NCBI RefSeq assembly: GCF_037975245.1
Contig: NC_092562.1
Location: forward strand, 29,713,554-29,777,553
Direction: 5' to 3'
Source: Apostichopus japonicus
Taxonomy: Eukaryota; Echinodermata; Holothuroidea; Aspidochirotida; Stichopodidae
DNA: 64,000 nt
The position numbers and the translations under genes are program-made. Of the stretch, positions 12,801-24,800 are shown one piece after another. The notes beneath the pieces are model-generated. The model searched no databases and had not been told where the DNA came from. It saw nothing but the letters and a program-made list of their open reading frames with translations. Each line of letters begins with the position of its first letter. Position 1 is the first letter of the stretch.

Positions 12801-15800
12801 TAGCATGTTGTATGTTTATATAGCTTTGGTATGTTATACCTTTAAATTAAATCAAGGATAGCATGTTGCATGTTTAAATTTTGGTTGGTATAGAACCTTT
12901 GCATTGCACCAAGGCTAGCATGATTTAGGTTTCTTCAGTAGTCTTTGTATTATATGGAGTGTAGAATGTTTATGGATTGAAATAGAACCTTTGTTTTACA
13001 TCATGTACAGAATGTCCTATGTTTTGATAAATTTGGTAGCTAGAACCTTCGTATTACATCAAGGCTAGCATGATGTATGTTTAGATCTGTATAGGTTTCA
13101 TATCACATACGATGTTGTAGGTTTAAATAAATTTTGTCTGTAGAAACTTTGTATTACATCAAGGATACCATGTTATATGTGTTTATGATTTGGTCTGAAG
13201 AGTCTTTGTATTACATATTGTATGTTTAAAATAGCTTTGGTCTGTAGAAACTTTCATTAATTCAAGAATAGCATGTTGTTTGTTTAAATTTTGGTCTGTA
13301 TAGAACCTTTGCATGATTTATGTTTTATGTTATTTCAGTAGAGGCATTGTATTATATGGAGGATATGATGTTTATGAATTGGTCTGTAGAACCTTTGTAT
13401 GATATCATAACAGAATGTGTTATGTTTGGATTACTTTGGTAGCTAGAACCTTTGTATTACATCAGGGATAGCATGATATATGTTTAAATACAGTGGATAC
13501 AATAACACTTTTCTATACATCGTGAATAACATGCTAAGGTCTGGAGAAACTTTGTATTGCATAAAGGATACCATGTTGTCTGTTAAAGATTTGGTCTGAA
13601 AAACCTTTGTATTTCCAATACTTCAAGAAGAACAAAATATATTAAAACAAGAAAGTACAATATGTATGCACTAAATTAATTTCTGCAAATTGATTCATCA
13701 ATGCTACTGATATATTTTTCACTCCTTTACATTTAAGAATGTCCAGAGAATATGTGGAGTCCACCTGACTGTACTAATACATGTGAACCTTGTATCAACG
13801 GAGGAGTTTGCTCAGATTTAACTGGTCTGTGTCTTTGTCCTCCTGGATTCAGTGGAAACAATTGTGAAAATAGTAAGTTTTTAGTTAAATTGTCTTAACA
13901 ATTAACAATGCATGATTATCCTGTTAAGTACCTTCACCCTCAAGCAGTACTTAGCGAAGAATTGCTTAATCAACACAGATTAATAATGTACTCTTCATTT
14001 TCACCTCTTGTAGTAAAGAAATGTTAGGGATGATACCATAATCAATCAATCAATACACATGTAACTAGATGCTCAATGTTTGTTATGGTTTACCAGATTG
14101 TGTAACTGATCTGGTATTTGTTGTCAGAAATCTTGTCAACATTAAATCTAACTTTACTGCTTATTAGTGAAGCGAACCACAGATAGCGAGAGATATTACA
14201 GATTTAAGTACCTTCGTCTCTGCCAGACAAGGTTTGCAGGAGAAAATGACAGCCATTCCGAAGGTCAACAGACAAAACACAATCAACAATCTCTTTGGTC
14301 AAATATGGTCAAATGAAAATATATCGCAAGGAATCGTGATGCCAGATGGAATAAATGGCTAACATGAAATTCTTCAAAATGAAATTCAAACCTTCTTACA
14401 CACCAGGGGCAACAGTCTCAGCCAATACAGTAATATTACAGATAATCACACTTACACAAAAATAATGTGAAATAAATAGAAGAAAATACAATAACCAGCA
14501 ATACTAGTGTTGGTGACATCTCTGAATACAAACCAAATTGTATAATGAACACAGTACATCTCTTTCACACTAATTCAATAATAATTGACAGTGTTCAAAT
14601 ACAACTCACGGTGACACAGCAAAACTAAAACGATGTAACACTGCACTAAACTGGTGAAAAATTCTTATCTTACTTATTTAACTGGTGAGGTATTCTGCTC
14701 ATTGGCTTCCATAATAGCTTGGGAGTAAAAAGTCAAAGACTTCAATTTACTCGCACATCTTGTTTTGCTAACTTGGGTTGGCTTTCCACCACCAGTGCTC
14801 ATGATCAATATTACTGCCATATAATATATACCTATTTTTTTGTTTCCAATCAATATCAGTTGCAGCTAAGAAATTTAACAGCATTTAGTTGAACTTTTAA
14901 TTGGATCACAGGCAGAATAAATCATCTTTCAATCTACAAAATGTTTTAATCATATATTTGAGTCGAGCTTTTTGGATTTCGGCTTCCAAAATAGCCTACA
15001 AAATAATTCCGCAGGGGCAATGATATTACCATCCCTATCAAGCTGCAGGGCATATTCGCCATATTACAAAGGTGAGTGGAGTGTTAGCTCAGTGGTTAAC
15101 GCTTGTGCATTTCAATCATAAGGTCCCGAATTCGAGTCACTCCAAGATTAATGTTTGTCGTCCAGTTGCAGAGTTGTTGACTATTGACAATTCATAATCA
15201 TGGACGTTGAATATGAACCTTAGAGACTGACTTCGGTGAGCTTGAGGCTTTGATAAGCCAATGATGGCTTCTTCGCGAGTTCCTGCTTGCAGGCGGATCT
15301 AATATACATAAATACATACATATTTTCATGAACAGTTCATGGCAGGAATGTCTTTGGTCAGAATGCTGAGTATAAATGTGATGATTCTGGTGATGACCAT
15401 GCTGATGGATGTCAGGGTGCAATCATCTGTTATCCTGATCCTCTTGGCTGTTTCTGCCCTGCTGGCTATAAAGGACTAAACTGTACAGAAGGTATCAATA
15501 ATACTTTATAATACTTTGTTTTTAACAAACAGGTGTTGAGTCTCAAAATAAAATAAAACTGTTAGCAAACTGCTTATCCACTAGAGAGCCTGTGTAGAAT
15601 GTGTAATTGTGTGATTCTATGGTCACAGATCCATAGTCAACACCATAAAGACTGAGACCCCAGTTGGAGAACACTTTAACCTTCCCAACCATAACATTAA
15701 CAACATGTCCCTACAGGGGATTGAATCCTTAGGTAGCCGTCCTGACCTAGTACGAATCAGCAAAAGAGAGGCTGTAGATGCAATGCCTTCGCATCATATA

Positions 15801-18800
15801 ATGTCATGGGCTCAACATTCAGGAAGGACATGAATAACTTTTCCTATGTTTCCTCTCCCCCTCCTTGTCCCCTTGTTCCCCCCATCACTCCTCTCCTCAT
15901 AGCTCTCTTCCACCTTTTTTCTCCACACCTTTTTGTCTTTGTCCTTCTCCAGTTTATTCCCTTCCTCCGTTTCTTTATCCTCTCTTTGTCCCTCCACTGT
16001 TTATCTCTTACCTCTCCTCTTCCCCTGTTGCTTTCTTTTCTCCATCCCTTGTCTACTAGTCCCCTTACATCTTTCTCTTTGTGTTCACCATGCTCATTAA
16101 CCTCTATGTATTCTTTGCGTGTTTTTGTCCCTTCTGTTACTGTTACTTGTCGTTTAGCCTCTGAAGCAGATCCTGCTAGGATCGAAACGTCAGGCCAACT
16201 TACTTATACACAGGTGTTGAGTCTATTAGAATAGTCACCGATACAATTGCTTAGAGTATTAAAATGAATGGCTGTAGATACAGACTCTATAACGATGAGG
16301 TCTTTCTTGCTTAAAGAAATTGAAATCAAATTTGTATCATGTTTAAATTATTTTCCTGATGTATGTTTACATTGGAAACATTAATGTTAATCATATTAGT
16401 ATAATATGTGTGATCTGCTCTCAAAACCTGTTGTTTATAACACTTTTGGCATATGTACATCAGGTTAGGTCATCTGGTAAGCTATATGTGTTGACATGTC
16501 ATACTACTTAATTTATACACTGTAGTTTTTTTTCTGATTTGGTTTCTTTGTTATTGAAACATGGTAATAAATAAACTGAAATTTTGTTCCTGACAGTGAA
16601 TTTGCTCTTTATCTTTTACTTAAAGAAGCTGCCCAGAAGGAAGATATTTTTACATTCATATTGTTAAGTGATAACATTGCATTTTCTTAATCCTTTTCTA
16701 TCTGAATTTGTAAGGAGCTATATACCAGTATATCTTTCAATTCTGACAATAGTTTCAATGGTGTTAGTGGTGTCATCATTCAATATACTCCATTTGTGGC
16801 TTCTGGTTTTGGTAGAGACAGCTTCCTGATATTTGAAATAAGGGAGATCATCCAATTTTCCATTCTGTAAAATTGGAAGAAATGTCAATTTTATGTCTAG
16901 GTGCTGTACCTTGTAGGAAGTTTGTTGACTTTCATTGATAGTATACATTCTATCACTTTGCACATTACAGGTCTCTCAGAAAGATTATTTTAGCAGTGTA
17001 GATCATATCTGTAATGTGTGCTCTTTAGTTTTCTGACATCACAACCATGTGTCAGTACTTCATCAGCAATGTCATGACTTACATTTTACCTTCTTCAATT
17101 CTTTCCAGAGTGTGAGAGAGGGAAGTTTGGTGCTAACTGTAAACATGAGTGTCATTGTGCAGATAACACTCTGTGTGCTTTAGACACAGGTGTGTGTGAA
17201 AACAACCAATGTGAGGATGGCTGGAGAGGAACAAACTGTCAATGTATGTATTTTCATGTCATTACTGCTATATGCTGGTAACTGAACAGTTATTGGAGAA
17301 TGGATTTATCTGTATTGATGGATAATGGCAATATTGATTTAACAGCCATTACTTTTCTTCATGCAAATTAATTATGAATAAGTTCTACTGGTGATGGCTG
17401 CATCATCCTAGATGGCTGAGGGGTGTCAGGTGAGTGGCCTAATTTCCTAACACAAAAGTTTACTTCTGTTTATTCACTTCACTACACGTGCATTTTTACA
17501 AATCGCACATGAAAATGCCATCAATGTGCGCAACCTGTTGGATAAAATGCACTTCAAACAGTATGAATACTCACTTCAGGTTTAAAAAATGCCCAAAGGA
17601 AATGCGCATTGCAATAAATATGCACATAAATATGTACATTAAACGCACATGGAGGCACCATTTACTCGTGTGAAACTGCTGTTTGAGTATTCTATGCGTA
17701 AACAAAATGAAACAATACTACATGATACAGCCAATATGCACAACCTGCTGGCTAATACACACTTCAAGTGAATATGCATTTTAAGTCAAATATGTACATA
17801 AAACATAGATACATTGTTCACCTTTAAAGCTAAATATGTATATAAGACATTCATACATTGTTCACCTCTAACGTTTATCCAGTCCAGTCTTGGTTATGCA
17901 TAGGTTGTTATGTTGTTTCTAAAGACAATTACTGTATAGAGGAAGAGAGATGGGTAAGGGTCATATTTCAGGGAAACAGAACTTGTTTAAATTTGTCGCT
18001 TGACAAAGAACAGCAATGACGAATGACCTTGTTCTCCATTGGTGGGAAGCACTGGTTCCTGTTTAGTTAGTATACACCCCATAGAAGCATTGAATCACTT
18101 TTAAACAGTCCATTGATATCTCACCTCTCATTGCAATTACAGAGTCCAGGACATGCATACAATTCACTTCGGCCACAGTACTGTACAGTACACACTACAC
18201 TCATCAAGAATAACAGTTAATTGACAAGAAATTCCAAGACAAGTCCGAAATATGCACTTCATGACATAATGAAAAGTCCCCAATACACATTTGCTCACGA
18301 TCTGGCTGGGCATGAGTCTCAAATCGTAGGAATCGAAACATACCAATTTTAAATTGACATATACCAATTTTCTTTGATTTTTACCATTTTATAGCAGCTT
18401 AAATTGACTCTTACCGATTAAAATTGACAGCGATTAAGACTGGTAGATGTCGATTTAAATTTTTGTTTACCAGTTTAATTCGACATATTGATTTAAATTC
18501 GACAGCTACAAGATTAAATTGATGTCAAATTACATTGGTGGTTGTCATTTTAAATCAACATATACCAATTGAATTCGACTTTAACCAGTTCAAAATCATC
18601 ATATACCAATTTGAACTGACATATACTTATTGAAATGGATGATACGTAAAACAAATCGGTATATGTCAATTTAAATCGACATCTACCAGTTTAAATGGAT
18701 GATGTGTCAAATTAAAATGGTAGAAGTCAATTTCCTTTGACTTTTAGCAGTTTCTAGCAGCTTAAGCTGACTTCTATCGATTTAAGCTCATTAACATATT

Positions 18801-21800
18801 GCAAATCCTTATTTTGATGATGATGTAACTGATGATGCACTTGATATTTACGGACACAGCATCTGAAGAGCGTAAGTTGTGCATATTTTGGGCGAAAGAA
18901 GCGTTTACGCCCAAAGATTTTTTTTATGCATATTTAGCCTTACATACAATATGTGCGCAAATAACGCACAGTGTGCATACCAACTTTCATGTAAGGGAAG
19001 TTAAAATTTCAATATAATCAATAATAATGGGGCTTAATAACAACAAGCATAAACATCAACTTTAATATGAACGTGCCAAATGTACAATAATACATTAACA
19101 GGGAAATTCCTCTGCTAGCACACTGACTACTTCAACCCATGCACATGAAACTACTGACTTATATCACAGGTTGCCATGACAACTAACACCTTTGTCAGGC
19201 TGTAGGCCCTAAGCATTCTCTGGGTTTAACAGTCTGGTCAGATGGAGTCTGTACCAATTACGAGTGACTAAGACTATCTAGTGAGCGGCACAGATCACTG
19301 GTAAACTGGCCTTCTTATAGAGCCAAGGGAAAGAGTATCCTAAGATAACACAACTCCCTGCCCAGCTCAAATATAGGGGATACAGATGATCAGCGTACTG
19401 TTATGGGGGACACAGTAACATCATACTTAACAACAACTAAAACACCAGGTGTAAACAACTTAGTGATGGTAGTCACAGGAAATGAGCTCATAAACAAGAG
19501 GGGCACACAATGGTCACCTATGTGCAGAAGATCTCTATCTTCTGGGAAAAGCTTAGCCCTTGTATTCTTTGTACTCTTCTTGGTTCACATGGAGAACAAA
19601 GCAATGTCATTCCAAGAATAAAGGTATTGTCATGCCAACATCCTGCAATGAAATGACAGGCTATCGAACTCAATGACACCAAGAATTTGTAGGGGGAATC
19701 TATCACAGGGAGGGGAAAATCTAACTTCTAGTCGGTGCAATCTTAATGAAACAATAAGGGTTGCACTACACAAGCCTGTGTATTGACTCAATTGATTGTT
19801 GATAAACAAAACTATCATTGCTCATTTTTTGCCAAAGGGTTGTTCCTGTGAATATTCCTCAGAATATCAATGATGTGATCTTAGCTGGGGAACTGGTCAA
19901 AACACAAAAGACATGCTGCCTTGACAGATATCAGCATGTGTGTGTTTATCATACAGTGTTAATAGTTTGTATTGTTTTGACTATGCAATGGCCATATTAG
20001 TTAGTATTACCAAGCTAGACTATATCCTCAACTTGGAAAGTGATAGCTATGATTCCACAGTTGCAGTTTTTGTGATTCAAATCATATTTATTCGATAGTC
20101 ACAAGTAATGGTGTCATATGGATGGTTATATATGGTGATATTTCTCCACAATATTTGATAATTCTAGTCATAATTATCATTATTCATCTCTAATTCATTG
20201 AAGCTTGTTGGCTCAGAGTCTCCTGCAGTCTTTTTGAAATTGTTAAGCATGTGACATGTTATTTCCTGTTACCAGATGAGTCTAATCCTCAGTATGTTGC
20301 TGTTGTAAGGAGTCCTGTAGCAACCACAACAAATCCAACTACCATTGAAGTATACACAGGTGGTTCCCAAACAGCCAATGTAACATTTGATAAAGCAGTG
20401 CGTCTTCCAGATGGGGCAGATTCTCCAGGTTATATGTTTACTCTCAATAGTCCTAGAGTACCAGATGAAGCATTGGAAAACATCAGCAGCTGTGAACCTG
20501 CTACTCTTACCCTACCTACTACCATGGAGACAGCTGCAAGGACTGGTATCTACACCATCACGGTAACAGATGTTGGAAGCCCAGCTGTTGCATGGAGGGT
20601 CTTAGTGACAAATGAAGCAGGTATGTGAGGGTATATGTGAAGTGAAACAAATTAGTATGAGGGACAGGACCATACAATAGGACAAGATGTTGAACCCATA
20701 CCTTGCTATTGACACAGTGCAGATTAACTGTTTGAAGAAGTCTATAAGACAAATCACCCATCTTTACATAAACCATCATGCAAGGGAAAGCTACCACCTT
20801 CATGTAGAGAAGGATATACTTTATACACGAATATCACTCACAGTAAAGCCTTGTAGATATGTCATGGAAGTTATTGACTATGCATTACATCACTGAGGAA
20901 AGCTAATTAAATACCGCTGTGAATGATTAAAGAATCCTCCAATCTATTGTTCTCCAAACGTGTCATCAGATTTGATGATGTAATGAAATATATATGATTG
21001 TTCTACAAGATATGTCCATATATAGGCATGCATTAGTTATTATATGCCATACATATGCTATCCTTGTTTGCTAAAACTGCAACGTAACTCCATTGATGCC
21101 TGTCAGTTCAGTAAGCTACGGTCCATTGGTGCTCGAATTGGGGATATTGTCTGGCTGGTGAGGGGTGGGGTGGGAGGCGGGAAGGAAGGGAAGAGTTCTT
21201 TGTTGCCATGAGATCTTGTAATGGTTTACCGTAGGTTCTTTAGTTATTTTGCCATGATCCGATCATAATGCTTTTCAGTTCCAATGACCTTTGACTTCTT
21301 ATATTTCACACTATGACATCATAACACATTGAGGCAACCACTTGCATGCATACATCTGCAAGTATGAATTCTGTCAACCTTGCAGTTGAGGAGAAGTTCA
21401 CAATGCACCTTTTCTTTCTACAAAGTTGGTCAAGTTTAGCCTTTGACGAGCTCCTTTGTGACCGTTGACAGTTTACATTGATTAATATGATATAAACTTT
21501 GAGTATTATTCTGTACATGGGTTTGAGGGTTTTAATCACTATTGATATTGGTAGGACCACACACATAGTTATGGTTTCAGTCTCAATTTTATATGGATTG
21601 TTTTTGTTTCTGTGTGCCTCATGCCTCGTTAGAAACAATGTATATTACAGAAATTGATCCTTGGAAGGGTATCAAACAATACATGCATTCCCTATATAGA
21701 ATTAAAAATAGCTTGCTGTTTATTACGGAGTTCAATGGTCATGTGAGGTCAGCAAAGGTCTAATCTGAAAACCTTGCAAACATGGTATCTCTAGAATGGA

Positions 21801-24800
21801 AATGTGCTTGCATCTCATGTAAATAAAACATATCACAAGATCACTATGAAATTGTGAAAGCATATCTGAAGAAGGAATTTATCATCATTATATCAGATTC
21901 TTAAAAACTTGTTATGTTATTGCAACCTGAATGCATTTTGTGTATTTCTGTTTGGTAGTTTAAATGTTGACTTTTGAGTGTGTGAGGTCTAACAACCCAT
22001 TCAGGGCATACACCTACCAACTGTTAAACTTCATTGATCTTAATCTTTAGAATGAATTTGTGAAACTTTTTCTTGATGCACACACACAGACAAGTACCCA
22101 CACAAGTTCATCTGCATACCTGTTTCAATTTTTGTTGCCTGATCATTAAGCAAGTACTTAAACTAAAATAATCAAAAATTGAAGACACACATTTTTGAGA
22201 TTGAAGACAGATTTACCAATGTACATGGCAATAATTGCAGCAAAATAATAGTTACAAAAATTTGTAACTACAACAGACTGTGTGCTGGTATCACTACCTA
22301 ACAGTCTTAATTTCTTCTCAGCAACTATTAAAGCTTTGGAATATTCCACTGGTGCATCAATGGGCGATAGCGTGACTGTCATGGTTGAGTCAAGCGTAGA
22401 TACAGCAAGGCTTCGTTGGAGGAGAGATGGTGTGTTGCATCCAGACGGGTCAACAGGCAGCTCTTGCGTGGGAAAGACATCTTGTGGTGATGTTAGTGCT
22501 TTGAAATCTGTTGTCTTTGAGAGCCAGGAAAGTGGTCAATACAATAATCAAGTCCATGCCATCATGAATGTGATTGTCAGAGGTGGGTATTTCTTTTGAC
22601 TTTCATGCTTGTGTGTACTATCCAATGTAGTATTCCTCATTTCTATACTTATAACACTGAATGGATATTTAATAAAATAAAATCCAGTTTCTAAAGGAGA
22701 CACTATCCCAAGCATCTTCAATGGCTTAAATGACAGGAATAATTGTGAAAACGTTGTGTAGAACGCTTAGAAAAATCATGTTAGCGCTTTCGTTAATCTC
22801 TGATGTTGTAGTGCCACTAAAATCTAAAACATATAACTCTCTTTGTTCTCGTTTTTGTATAATTTCTTGCTGAACTGAGGTGAAAGGAGTCTATGGATGG
22901 TGATGGTATGTGTGTGTGTATTGTAATGTGGAGAATATCGCCTGCTTCTTGGTAGAGATGGTACTATTGTTGCCCCTGGGAAAAATCATTTGGAAGGCTA
23001 CTTCGGAAGCCTAAATCCAAGAAGCTCCACTCAAGTATATGATTCAAACATTCTGTTGATTAAAAAATAACTTATTCTCTCTGTGATAAAATTAAAAGAT
23101 CAATTAAATGCTGTAAAATTACTTGATGATACATTGTGTGAAGTATTTCATGTAAGAATGTAGTATAGGATGAGATACTGATATAACTAAAGTGTGTATA
23201 TAGGCAAACAGTTTAGACTGACTGTTGAGTATACTGACATCTTCATGACTGACACAATTCTTTAAATGTACATATCTCGTTTACTCAGTTTTGGTTCAGA
23301 AAACATTCATTAAGTTATGCAATCCAAATAACATGTGTATACGTGAATTTGTGTATGTTATCCCTTGCTCCTAACATGATTTCAAGATCTAATATATAAA
23401 TTGGATCTCTTTTGGATCATACAGATACCCAATTATAACTAGATAAAGTAATCAGCACAATGTCAGGGTAAAAGGCTGACTGGGTAGAAGAATGTTAACA
23501 AAATCATATTGTTAGCAAATTATTTAAATTTGGTTTGTAGCACCTTAAGATGTGCATAAAATCAAGGATAGCATGTTGTATGTTTAACATTTGGTCTGTT
23601 GAGCCATTGCATTACACAAATAATAATAACATGCATGTTTGGAAAGCTTTGGTCTGTCTGTCGAGTCTTTTAACTAAATCAAGGATAGTTTGTTGTTGTT
23701 GATTAAGATTGGGTATTTCGACCCTTTGCATCAAATCAAGGATAACATGTTTTATGTTTAAGATTTTGTCCGAAGAGTCTATGCATTACATGAATAAAAG
23801 CATGTTGTATGTTTATATAGCTTTGGTGTGTAATACCTTTAAATTAAATCAAGGATAGCATGTTGCATGTTTAAATTTTGGTTGGTATAGAACCTTTACA
23901 TTGCACCAAGGATAGCATGATTTAGGTTTCTTCAGTAGTCTTTTTATTATATGGAGTGTAGAATGTTTATGGATTGATCTTTAGAACCTTTGTTTTACAT
24001 CATGTACATAATGTCCTATGTTTGGATAAATTTGGTAGCTAGAACCTTTGTATTACATCAAGGCTAGCATGATGTATGTTTAGATCTGTTTAGGTTTCAT
24101 ATCACATACGATGTTGTAGGTTTAAATAAATTTTGTCTGTAGAAACTTTGTATTACATCAAGGATACCATGTTATATGTGTTTAAGATTTGGTCTGAAGA
24201 GTCTTTGTATTACACATTGTATGTTTAAAATAGCTTTGGTCTGTAGAACCTTTCAATAATTCAAGAATAGCATGTTGTATTGTTAAATTTTGGTCTGTAT
24301 AGAACCTTTGCATTGCACCAAGGATAGCATGATTTATGTTTTATGATTTTTCAGTAGAGGCATTGTATTATATGGAGGATATGATGTTTATGAATTGATC
24401 TGTATAACCTTTGCATTACATCATGCACAGAATGTCTTATGTTTGGATTACTATGGTAGCTAGAACATTTGTATTACATCAAGGATAGAATGATATATGT
24501 TTAAATACAGTGGATACAATAACACTTTTCTGTACATCGTGAATAACATGCTAAGGTCTGGAGAAACTTTGTATTGCATAAAGGATACCATGTTGTCTGT
24601 TAAAGATTTGGTCTGAAAATTCTTTGTATTTCCAATACTACACAAAGAACAAAATGTATGAAAACAACAAGGTACAAAATGTATGCACTAAATTAATCTC
24701 TGCAAATTGATTCATCAATGCTACTGATATATTTTTCACTCCTTTACATTTAAGAATGTCCAGAGAACATGTGGAGTCCACCTGACTGTACTAATACATG

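Larger units (their letters stand above)
1..17283 (+). repeat. Segmental duplication, copy A
   Basis: Paralogous to 18321-27800 over exons and introns, beginning at the window edge with AAATCGTAGGAATCGAAACA. Homology ends just after exon A5. Copy A is about 7.8 kb longer because of the transposon at 901-5460, the 15.5 kb insertion and extra intron-2 sequence. The true left boundary may lie outside the window. Confidence 0.93.

Noticed and set aside
15078-15150. Possible tRNA gene
   Set aside because: Box A and B resemble a tRNA, but the acceptor stem does not close, no clear anticodon loop is formed and the body continues into a repeated SINE tail.
15806-16234. 142-codon frame
   Set aside because: It reads through a polypyrimidine tract of the Penelope-like insert; low complexity, not a gene.
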